A stretch of DNA of 64,000 nucleotides. Source: Asterella californica (Eukaryota > Streptophyta > Marchantiopsida > Marchantiales > Aytoniaceae). The DNA lies in NCBI GenBank assembly GCA_036924285.1, contig JAYKYS010000007.1:17174001-17238000 (forward strand). Direction: 5' to 3'. The notes below the pieces were generated by a model that saw only the letters and a program-made list of their open reading frames with translations, was not told where the DNA came from and did no database searches. Shown here piece after piece: positions 12,240-22,809 of this stretch; within the stretch, counting starts at the first letter, position 1; each line of letters opens with the position of its first letter. Made by a program: the position numbers and the translations under genes.

Positions 12240-14100
12240 CCCATTACATCACGGTGATCCACCCATGTCATTGCACCGGAAGCGATTCATGGTTGGAATA
12301 TCACGGACACGTAGTATCAGAAGACGTCGACTAAGGGTACGCATTACCATCGCTAGACTCTAGACGGGAGTTTCTGTAATTGAAAGTCAGTAGAGCACTA
12401 TCCTAAGCGAATAGCAGCTTCAGATCACTGCGTCCCTCGACGGTTGACGCCGTCGGCTGCAGCGTTGAAATCAAGCCACAGTTCATTCAGTCAGCCTGAC
12501 CGTAGAGTGCTAACTTGATGGAAGGAGAACTTGAATGTGGCAAGTAGGGTTGATTCCTGTGCATGCATCTTTAGAGGTGTTGAATGGCAGCTGTAGTTTC
12601 TAGGACACTCAGCGAGCTCCACCCAGAGATGCAGAAGCCCGATCTGTCTTGTAGAACTTTCCCTTCTATATGCAATGTAAATTAGAACCATGGGCAGTAC
12701 TTGCTCCAAGGGACTTTTCTTCAAACCTTCATCGAATTTGAAGGGAGATAACCAATTCTCCACGTCGGTTTTCCAGATCTACTAGGATACTCATGTGATC
12801 ATTCTCAATTATCACTGTGACGATGGTTCTTTGGACTTCTAAGGGTTTTCTTTCGGCGAACCACCCAATGCTATCGAAGTGCTTACAAGGATTATCAAGG
12901 CGTTATGTCTCTTGATAGCTGAAGTTCTGGGAGTGGAGATGGAGCCAGTTTCCGCAAGCAGTGACCTATGGAAGTAAGTGGAAACTCCCCATTGCGTCAC
13001 ACGCTGTAGGGTTCTAGTTCCATTGACAACCTGTGAAGAACTGACCATTTTCTATTCTTTGCACACCTTCTGGTGGACAGTGAAGCTATACAACAAATTA
13101 ATGAAATTCTCTCTCTAAAAGTATGAGCCAGGATTTTCTCACAAGACCATAAGCACGTCGAGAACAGTCCCTCGAACAAACATCTGACGAGAAGGTTTTT
13201 CCACTGTACCTGAAGCAGCAATACGTCCAAGATACTCCAGTGGGTCGATGAGGGAGGGCTACTGTAGACGTAGGGTGCACAGATTAGAGCTGTCAAAGTT
13301 CATAGCAGCAACCACATACGCAGTCGACGACGTTGAGAATTGATAGATTTTATTCCTACGGTTGTAGAATAGACACTCAGTCGCTCCTGCAGATCGTGCT
13401 TATAAAACACGCGAGGAAGGACTTCTACAGCAAAAGTTACACGAGTATTCATATAATCATCCACGTAACTCATGTCAGTACCAAGGAAGATCTGGAGCGA
13501 AAGACTGAACTTGTCGACGTAAGTAGCCCATACAGCGAGTTCAGAAGGTTGGTTTTTATCGGACGGCCCAAGTTTCAAGCTTTGTGTGTCGTCCCTTCTG
13601 TGACTCGCTCCGGATATGAAGGATTTCTCTCGAATTTGGAAATCGCCTATCAACTGAACAAACTGCGATTTTGAGGAACTGTATCTCACAGATGAAAGCT
13701 GATTCATGAAATGTGACTGCCCAATAGTCCAGTCAATCCATGGTTCTTCTCTCCTGAGATCATTCCTGCAATTCATCATGCACCTTCGCTCTGCCAGAAA
13801 CACTCGACGGACCTAGAAGAATACAAGCTTCATAGACATATCATATTTTCAGATTAGTTCGGAATTTCGGTGCGTGGGAATGATCCGATCGAGGAAAGTA
13901 GAATCTGGAATATGACAATTGAGTGCGCAGGTTGGACATGTACAGACAGTCTTCAACCAGTTTCAATGCTGACTCATTCCTTAGGTACAGGATGAAGCCT
14001 TGGTCGAAAATCGAAACTCCATGAAGTTCGCCGAGCAAGTATAGAATTTATGGTAAACTTCGTAACACGTTCAAAGTGCTAGCGAGATTACATTGGCAGT
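12240..14100 (-). other. Unresolved, possibly decayed coding DNA
   Basis: This 1.8-kb stretch has moderate GC and a run of minus-strand open frames (14038-13841, 13803-13300 of 167 codons, 13296-12997, 13048-12839, 12763-12491), each in a different frame. The 167-codon frame has ordinary amino-acid composition and contains WATYVDKFSLSLQIFLGTD, but I recognise no domain. The plus-strand frame at 13333-13674 overlaps it. It could be an old pseudogene or chance. The 3' untranslated region of the b561 gene must occupy the first few hundred bases, but no clear AATAAA was seen. Confidence 0.25.
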
Positions 14101-14904
14101 GCATTCCTGACAGGTCAAGCTTGTCACTCCCGTTAAACTCTATGGGCCATACTTACGAGAAGTATTCATACGGTGAATTAACTCTGCACTCCACCGCTGT
14201 GCACATTAGGCACAAGTGTCTTGCTTAATGGATTGGTCCTCTCAACATGTGAACAGAACTATCGCTATAATTTGGAACACTACATATTGCAGAAGACCAA
14301 AAGGCAGAGAGTTAAAATGAGTAGTAGAGTATAAACCATCTCCTTCCATCTCAAGAAATATCCAACAGAAACCGAAAGGTGACTTCTTTCCTCTTCTCTT
14401 CTTTTCTCAGTTATGTATCGTAAACAACGCTATTAGTTCTACTTTCAGTCTCAAATCACCGTTCAGATACGACTCCGTATCGGGCAACGAGTAGTCTTAC
14501 TAGTTTCAACTCGAGATGTTTGTACAGTTACAAGGTGGAAACCACCCTTCCTGCTCTAAGTTTCAACCTCTGAGGATACTGGAAAGAAACGGAAACAGTT
14601 AGGTAGCATCCGCACTATCCTTGTATCTTGTCTGATGGTTGCCACCTTCATGGGGCACGTCGGGTGGAGAGTGCTCGAGTTACCTCTTCTCTTCTTCTAT
14701 ATTTTCTCTTCACACTCTTTACACTTTAGCAAGATGTGATGCTAATCACTTATGCGAAGTTCTGACCTCAATAATCAAGGTATTGTATTCGCGAGAGAGA
14801 ACGAGAGCAAGATTGTTGATACCGAAAAAATTGGTACACTTCAAGACAATGATCGATGAAGAGAAACATAAATGCATATAAAGAAACGTTCTTTCTACTT
14901 CTTC
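14101..14904. other. No feature recognised
   Basis: Only short open frames are present and nothing resembles a domain or RNA. Confidence 0.4.
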
Positions 14905-14942
14905 TTCCAGCATGTACGTTCCTGTAAACGTACATGCTGGAA
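14905..14942. repeat. Perfect 16-bp inverted repeat
   Basis: The arms TTCCAGCATGTACGTT (14905-14920) and AACGTACATGCTGGAA (14927-14942) are exact complements around a CCTGTA loop. No flanking A-rich foldback longer than this and no poly-T follow. It is either a small foldback element or a structured transcript piece. Confidence 0.85.
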
Positions 14943-16160
14943 AGGATTCAAATATCGGTTGCCTCTTGTTTGTCCTGTCACTGAAAGATAGACTAAAATT
15001 CAACCTGAGACATGTTGCTTTTAGACCATGATGAATTACACCACAAGTATCAAAGTTCTGAGAATAAATCCAAGTATTCATGCATGGTTCAACGAATACG
15101 TATTCAACTTTTTAACGCAGAAGTCCAACTTCGTGTCTTTTTCCCCGTAAATCGCTTAAGCGAAACGTTATTGAGATGCAAGAGAGAGAGTTTGCAATAC
15201 GGGAGTGCAGATACGACCTTAGCATCCAAATATATTTAAAGAAATAGAGTAATTGTTAGATATGAACGTACTATGATTAGTTCCAACGCCTTAAAAAGCC
15301 ATTATACGATATGGAGACTACAGGAGCATCTCCATCGCACCTTTTTGAAGACTCCTCTAAACAGTTAGGAACCTTCTCATCGCTAATCTTCATACTACTC
15401 TCTAACTTACTATATGCATTAGAAGTTACCGTTCTTAGACTACTTTAAATTTCAAGATCACAATAAAGATTCTTTAACATTAGTATCAGATCAGATCGTT
15501 ATGCCTCTTTTCATATCCAACCTGCCGATTTTCCTCGTTATAACTTGTGAATCTATTTCATGCTGTGAGTCGTTTCATCTTTAAGATTATCTGTATTTTT
15601 AAATATTGATTTAGAAATCCAATGACAAAATTAATCTTTAGAATAAAGACCCTTTATTCCCTAGCTCTAAGATAGAGATAAAACTATCTTCATTGCTATA
15701 CGGGTGGAGATGCTCTAAGAAATAGATACACAAAAGTACTCTACTTCTCATTTACTCGTTACTTATAGAAGGGGCAATCGAAGGACTAAGCACACAACTT
15801 CGCTCCATACATATGTCATATCTTTCTAGTTTCACCATCTAATCTCGAGAATAAGAATCTGTCAGCGAATAAAGTCATATTTCAGTGTTCGGTTGAGAAA
15901 CTAAGAGAGCGACTATTTCGATGGAGACGTATGTATAGAAGTTTGTTCCGCAGTAAAGAGGATCAGTACAATGTATTCTCAGGACTAGATTTCATTTTGA
16001 ATGTAACGAGAGACGAATAATTAATCAACACTAAATTTAGTTCTATCAATGAACTGGTTATGGTAATTCTATAAGTGTTCAGTTAAAACTGTAGATTAAT
16101 CTCAAGAGAAGAATATATTCTATCTATAACTATTAAATTTTACGTGGATGTCGGAAGTGG
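14943..16160. other. No feature recognised
   Basis: AT-rich sequence without a recognised gene. The short open frames at 15012-15239 and in 15300-16100 show no motifs. The pieces ACTCCTCT and GGTGGAGATGCTC (15345 and 15704) sit near two ends of a possible 370-bp element, but no terminal repeat could be confirmed. Confidence 0.35.
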
Positions 16161-16164
16161 TGCA

Positions 16165-18780
16165 GAAAACCTATAAGCAATGCACGTGAGGGCAGAGGAC
16201 CCGCTGTTATCCAGTCAGATGAATAGTTGAGGCATTTGTTGAAAGATCAATCTATTCTATTGGAGATCTCTTTTCATGTTAAGATCAGTTTCCAACTTGC
16301 TTTGGAGAGTAGAGACTTGACTACCATGCGTACACCTTTGGGGTTGATGTGGATATGTACTCTTCCTTAGGGCGCGACAAACTCAGTTGCCCATATGCAA
16401 AACGTGATGCATAAAGTGTTACGAGAGTTTATACCTGATGTCACTATCCTATTTCTGGATTATACTCCGTGAAAGGCTGTCCGGTGGAGGACAAGGACGA
16501 AGCTATGACTTTTGATGCTTGTAGAAAGTTCATTGCATATCACATTCGAGATGTGGAAAAGATTCTAATACGTTTGAGAGAGATACATCTCACTCTGTCA
16601 GGTACCAAATGTCATTTTGGAATGTCAGAGATTGTGGTGGTGGGTCATTTGTATGATACTTTTGAAAGACGGCCGAACCCAAAGAAGGTAGATGCTATAG
16701 CAAGAATAGTAGATTGTACCAACATCATTGAGGTTCGATGATTCTTAGGAGCTTGTGTGTTCGTCCGTGTGAGTAGTCCTCATTATGCAAATATTTTCGG
16801 ACCTGTGTATGCACTTCTGAGAAAAGGGGAGAGGTTTACTTGGCGGCAAGAACATCACCAGACCATGGAGCAACTGAAAGAGATTCTGAAATCTCCATCT
16901 ATATTAAGGAGACTTGTGATACTAACTGTTGACGATTGGATGAGCAGTTGGTCAAGAAGATGTAGATGGTGTAGGTTTGTTTCTAGGTTTGGAGCTCGAA
17001 TCTTAACAGACAAACAACGTAACTATCCTCAAGTGAAGCGTGAGTTGTGAGGAGGAGTAGACTGCTTATATCTGGAGTCTAAACCATGAGCTAAAGCATG
17101 TAGCAGGAAAGAATAGTCCAGAGCTCGTTATACAGATGAGGAAGAGATGTTTACAGAAGTCGAGAATGAAGAGAAGAGAGACGTTTGGTGCCAAGTTGAT
17201 CAACAGACTACAGATTTGGAACACTGCCATTCAACGAGGAGTTCTACGTAGAAAAGTTTCGTAATATTAGATAATGTCTGAGTTCATTATGCAGACGAGA
17301 AGGATAGAGAGATGCATGCATGCAGAGTTCAAGGAGATTAGTCGGAAGGCGTAAGGTTACCTTCTACGTGAAGGTTATCTGTGGAAGCGTCCAAAGAGAA
17401 GAGATGAAATACTTGCAAGAGTGGTGAATGATCAACCGACAAAGCTGAATCTGCTTAAGGAGTTTCATGACGTCTTGTGGGCTGGACATCGTGGAGTATA
17501 GGCTACTTACACAAAGATGAAGGAGCGATACTAGTGGAAGGGTTTGTATCAAGACGTGGTGGATTTTGTTGGATCGTCTCCGCACTGCTAGTTCTACTCT
17601 AGGGCCCGTTACAAAGATGAGGTTGTACATCCTAACCACCCAGTATCCATTTTTAATGGGTCCTTGATCTTGTGATGATGACACCGAGGTTATGGGGGAT
17701 GCATTACTTGGTGTTGGTCCGAGAAGATCTCTCCAACTATGTGGAGGGATGAGCGTTACGAAATGTAAGTCGGCTTGCCTCTCACTCAAGGGTACCTCAG
17801 ATGACTAGGATTACTAGTGCACCTTAATTACAAAGATTTCGTTATACCTATGCTCATTTCACTCAACTCTTTGATCCGTATGGTAACATCGGTCCTCTAA
17901 TAGCATTTCTGCAAATAAATTCTAATCCCGCTCTCAACATTACGTCGCATAGTACTCAAGGACTCCCAAGATCTCCAATGCTCACTTTACTTATAGATAG
18001 GAAAAATGAGAGTCTTTTCACCCTCTCAACTCCTCCTTATATACTCTACAACTTCTTATCATGGTAACTTTCACTAAGTTACATTACCTCATGATAAGTG
18101 TGCAGTCCAAAATAGTAAAACTTCTAAAGGCTACTAAGACTTAAGAATAGCACACACATTACTCGTTCTACTTTAGCTTTTGTAAAGTGTTAACTTTCCA
18201 CACTATCCACTCAAAAGACGACAATAAACTAATATGTCTTTTGAGGAGCATCTTTAGATATTTGTGCATGACTTCTCATCATACATCCAATCAACGATGA
18301 TCAACAAAGTTATATACTTTTGAGAAGCATTTAGAACTCTGCACTTGTCACATAGTGCCATAGTTGAACCTCTAATAGTTTCCTCAACTTAGTTATAACT
18401 ATCTCAACTAGTTATGACTAGTCTTGATCACTATAGATTTGGATCTTCGAACTAGAATAACCTACAAGATAGTCATACCTAATGAATTTATATAAGCACA
18501 CACACAAATAATGAGATACTTGTGGTGTGACAGAACGAAGACTACAGAGAACATATGTAAGTTCGTGCTTGAAAATATTATCTTTCGTTATGGATCTATT
18601 GAGAGATTATGAGCAGATAGGGGCAAGTTGAGAGGCACAGAAACGAATAAGTTCTTTGCTCATTATGGAGTAAAGCTTCGGCTTATTACTGCCATGAATC
18701 CAGAGGATATTAGAATGAACAAGGAAATCAGAGGTGAAAGAATGAAATATGCTTGCTAGCATCCACGAAAGTATAGAAGC
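16165..18780 (+). pseudogene. Ty3/Gypsy pol: RT, RNase H and integrase, split by an LTR
   Basis: This is a dead polyprotein of a Gypsy retrotransposon. In order: FQLALESRDLTTMRTPLGL and TNSVAHMQNVMHKVLREF (RT palm), FLDY where the active site should read FLDD, KGCPVEDKDE, LTLSGTKCHFGMSE and VVGHLYDTFERRPNPKKVDA, then FTWRQEHHQTMEQLKEIL and RNYPQVKREL (RNase H region). The integrase follows: YLLREGYLWKRPKRRDEIL, EFHDVLWAGHRGV (zinc-binding His), YQDVVDFV, DLVMM and REDLSNYVEG. The core resumes after an insertion at 17764-18532 with TKTTENICKFVLENIIFRYG, ADRGKLRG and NKFFAHYGVKLRLITAMNPE. Stops, frameshifts and the lost second catalytic Asp show it is inactive. Gag, protease and flanking LTRs are not found beside it. 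Confidence 0.9.
17764..18532 (-). mobile_element. Solo LTR inserted in the Gypsy integrase
   Basis: The integrase reading stops at about 17763 (REDLSNYVEG then ALR) and continues at 18533 (TKTTENICKF), so 769 bp were inserted. On the minus strand the insert begins TGTCACACC and ends GACTTACA, the TG...CA ends of an LTR. In that orientation it holds a TATA box (GTATATAAGG, complement near 18030) and a GAGAGGGTG leader. The flanks CGAAA and (C)GAAC are an imperfect 5-bp target duplication. No internal region is present, so it is a solo LTR left by recombination. It shares the words TAGTCATAACTAG and AACTAAGT with the LTR at 22165. Confidence 0.75.
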
Positions 18781-20407
18781 ATACAATTTTGTCCAGAAAA
18801 ATTCGTTTATAATTCTGTTTTAGCCAAAAAAATATCTAAACTTCCACATTACACAGCCAGATTTTGTTCTGATCTTGTTATCTAGACACTTAGTCATTAC
18901 AATGAAACTGAATCCATAAAAAAGACACTATGAGACTCCCCGTTTGGATTACAAAACTTACGGGAAGGTCTTGTCATAAATTAAAATGAAATGGAAAATA
19001 ACTCATTTTTTTCGTTTTATAGCTTTTCAGATGTAGAAAGTTTATTAGGGATAATTTGGGATTCAACTCACCGCAAAAAAAATTAGAGAAAATAAAAAAT
19101 TCCATTATTTCTCCATTTTCACGAAACAGTAATCTGTGAAGTCAGATTTCATGTCAATACAAACATATGATGTGGCAGTGCTGGAAGTTCATATTTACAT
19201 TGCTTTGTTTTTTAAAATAGTGAAAACGTCCACACTCGTATTTAATAATAAATGACAAGAAGTGGATCTAGATTAATGTTTCCTTTCAGAAGATATACAA
19301 CATCCTTTTGACACATAATAAGTTATACACAAAAAATAAAACTTGAATTCCACTTGAAGTGAAATTACTTATATCATAACCATGGACAAAATAGCGATTA
19401 TATGATTTCTTGGTGGAATGGATGTTCCAACTGAAATACCATATTGATTAAATATAATAATATTATTATATTCCTTAACTAGTACCTCCTATATATCATC
19501 AACTAGAATGCAATAAAAGGAGACACGGTGATGGCTCATAACTGAACAGCTTGACGTGTAAGAAGTAATTATCGGTCACAAGGAGAGAAGCGAAACTAGA
19601 AGGCTATGGACAAATATTTCTATACTTAATTTACAAAATTATGTAAAAGTTATACTTCTATACTTAATTATAAAAAATTTAATTTGTTAAAGTAAAATGA
19701 AATGATTCCCAACTAACTTGTATAGTAAGTTTTAGTTCTCTTCTTATTTGGTGGAAAGTGACGGCCATAAGGTCAGTTAATCTCCGGCGGCATACTCTAT
19801 ATAACGTTTAATTTAATGTTTTGCCATTTAGTTTCCAACCAAGCGGATAGCTTTCATCCGGCGGTACCACTTTCATCTCGTTTTATTCCTTTAATATTTT
19901 CCTTTTTTGATGAAGCAAAATAAACTATTGTAAATTCTTAATGTTCTTAAATTTGAAAATAAAAATTTATATCTAAAACTATTGTATTGAAAATTTTATT
20001 TTATTGATAAAGTATGATATTTATAATTTGATAATATTTGGAGTAAATATATTAAAATACCTTTTGATCACATGTGTTATCAGCAAAATATAAAAAGTGG
20101 TCACTCATATCTAATATATTATATTCATTGACATCAAAAGTTATTCGTTTACAAAGAAAACTTTATTTTTTATCTCTCTAGTAAAAACATGAAGAGATAA
20201 TCATGGAATGGTGAACCTAGAATATCACAAAGAATTTATGAACAATATTATAAAAGAAACTATAAAATGAAAATTTAAATAACACCAAACTTTCTGGAAT
20301 TCCGTCAGTGTTTCGAGTACTATCTCCACTGCAAATCTATCTTCAAAGTGAAGTTACACTACTATATACGGGTGTCGCTGGAGATGCATCTTTGTATCTA
20401 CAATTTA
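18781..20407. other. AT-rich DNA, no gene recognised
   Basis: Strongly AT-rich. A short GC island at 19770-19880 contains CCGGCGG twice (near 19783 and 19858), and a TATA-like CTATATAA lies between at about 19797. No open frame or RNA is supported. Confidence 0.4.
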
Positions 20408-20527
20408 GAAACAGCGGAGAGGGATTTTGCATGTGAGTCAAAATTGGTAATAAGTGAGATGTTCAAACTGTATACGGTTCAGTTTCACGAAAGAGTTGTA
20501 GTAGCAAAGTACAATTTCTTGCATTTT
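20408..20527. repeat. Diverged direct repeat, copy 1
   Basis: It is similar over about 120 bp to 20827-20950. Shared words in order are GAAAC/ATTGNGGA, GYGAGTCAARATTGGTAAYAAG (20 of the 22 positions shown as degenerate) and TTTCTTGCATTTT. The copies are 419 bp apart. An open frame of 62 codons covers this copy but not the other, so the frame is not conserved. Confidence 0.6.
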
Positions 20528-20826
20528 AGGAGATGATTTCAAAAAAATCATTTTCAATTCAGTTTGTGCACTTTTGAGCGCGGCACTAGTGATGTATGAC
20601 ATGCTGGATTTCACAAGTCCAGCTCAGGTCTAACATCGTCACAATATATTATAAAATTACGGAGTCCAGTGCAAAGAAAAAGGTTAAAAGTATCCCTTCG
20701 ATGGTGAAACTGCGATAAGCTCAATGAAACCAAAATGCAATAAAACTGTCACCAATTGGACGAAAGAGAATCTTGAAACTATAGTTGCAGAAATGATCTC
20801 CGAGTTCATTCCCACCAGCAGTTTTT

Positions 20827-20950
20827 GAAATTGTGGAACGGTGTCTCAAGTGTGCGAGTCAAGATTGGTAACAAGCCGGAGGTCTAGAATGTACACAATT
20901 TCAGTTAGGTGAATGGGGTTAGACTTCGGACATACACTTTCTTGCATTTT
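20827..20950. repeat. Diverged direct repeat, copy 2
   Basis: Partner of 20408-20527. It ends in the same TTTCTTGCATTTT word and is followed by unrelated sequence. Confidence 0.6.
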
Positions 20951-22164
20951 TTGAACTGGATTTTGGCTATGTGTTTCTGAGTTTCAAGATGACAATTTTG
21001 ATCTTGTTACGTACGAGGTTGTCCGAGCTAGACACGGACCTCATTGCCACTTCACTTCTTGGGGACGGGAGTAGAGAGCGCTCAGCGATCGAGGAGCAGG
21101 AGTTCAGAGAGCGAAAGAGCAAACACGTGAAAACACATGGATAGTTGTGAGTCCAGATAGCCAAGTGCCGACTCAAACTGGGTTCCAAAGTTACACGAAT
21201 TGAATCGACGTGATGAGCACTTCTCTAGAGAATGCTATTGTTCTTGATGAGATGGCATTTGATGTGCTAATGCGGGGTCAAGCTATAGTACCTTGATGGA
21301 GATCAGTTTCTATCTTGTGTTATGAAACTCCAAAGCCAGATTTGCAGCCGTCCTCTCCTCTCTCAGGTAATTCTCAGATAGGTAGGTTCATGTGGCAAGA
21401 CCATTGCATTGATCGAAGCAAAGAGAGCAAAGTGGGAAGAAGTAGCTGCCAACTCTTCCAAGGATAACATGCGGACTGTTGAGTTCAAGCGGCAAAAAAT
21501 ATAGTCATTTCTTAAGACCACATGCATAGATGTTGGCACGAATCAAATCAAAACGAAGTAGGAGAACCATCCCTCAAGTTTCAAGAAGGTCTGAGACCAT
21601 AACAACCTCTCACATAGGCATTTTTTATGTTAATGTTTGAACTTGAAAGAGAATGGGTTGGTGATTTGCTCTTGCAGATATAGATCACATCATGAAGGTG
21701 GTGATCTCTGCTGTTCTAGTGGCTGTTGAAATGGTTGTCAGCTTCATTTGATGCATGGATGAAGATGGAGTTGAGGCTCAATCTTTGCTAATCTCGGATC
21801 ATCTCCAAAACTTTCTATTCGGAATTCTCTCCATTGCTCATCAGATAGTCTTAGCAGACCAAGCACAATTCGGCTCTTCGCTGTGGTGGGTAAAGCATAA
21901 GTCCTTCATCTAGTTTGACTATTACTTGTGGTATAGTTATGATGATATGAGATGGATGAGGACTTTATGGATGCCTAAAGCTCTGTTCTTGAACATTGTA
22001 GAGATGTTAAGGTCTCAAATTGAGAAGCACCAGATATAGCAAAGCAGTACCAGTTGAGATACGAGTTAGAGCTACACTACTGAGATTGTCTACTGGAATG
22101 AACTTTTCATGTTGCGAGCATTTTAGCATAGAGGAGTCCACAAGAGCTACTGTTGAGGAGGTTG
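20951..22164. other. No gene recognised
   Basis: Mixed composition with short open frames (20967-21188 and 22007-22189, both minus). It could include decayed internal sequence of a retroelement lying upstream of the LTR at 22165, but no motif supports this. Confidence 0.3.
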
Positions 22165-22809
22165 TGTTGTAACGGCCTATGTTACACATAACAAGTTTTT
22201 TTATTAATAAGGTTTAGTTATAACTAAGTGTGGAGAATGTCTGTTTGCTGCCCAAGTACTTTAAGGAGGTATCAAGTTAGTCATGACTAGCTTATGGTTA
22301 AACTTAGTTGTACTTTTGAGCAGAATTCATATATTTATTAAATTGTGAGTACTACTATCTTGTCATCTTGTTGAAAAGGTAGAAAGGAGGTAGAAAGTAT
22401 CCATTATTTCTTTTTTGACTTGATATTAGGAGTGGGACTAAAGTTATTGACTTTGTGAGCATTAAAAACAAGAAGAGATTCCACATGTCTCTTTTTTAGT
22501 GAGTCCTAGTATAGGGGGTGGAAATTTGAGATTCTTTGACAATATTCTAGAATCCTTCTAGAAGTTGTTGACTTTGAAGGATTCACTCAATATGAAAAGG
22601 TAAGAATCCCATGTGATTAATACTTTTTTCTTAAGAAATATCTTAGCAAAATCAAGTAAAAGTAATCACGGCTGAGTTACTGGAAGGTATCAAAGTAAAA
22701 ACCTAGAATGTATAAATAGAAGACTAGAGAAGAGCTCCTCATCCTTGTTTTCATATCGTCATAATGACATTTGAGCAATATAGAGAGAGTGAGATTTTAG
22801 AATGTGACA
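22165..22809 (+). mobile_element. LTR of a Gypsy element
   Basis: A 645-bp block starts TGTTGTAACGG and ends AATGTGACA, with TATAAATAG at about 22710 in the right orientation and position for an LTR promoter. Gag-like and protease sequence follow downstream in the same orientation. The 3' partner LTR is missing, and no standard Met-tRNA primer site follows. The ends are therefore judged from the TG...CA rule and the TATA box only. Confidence 0.55.

Noticed and set aside
13300..13803. 167-codon minus frame as a confident gene
   Set aside because: No recognisable domain, start or splice context; kept only as a low-confidence remnant.
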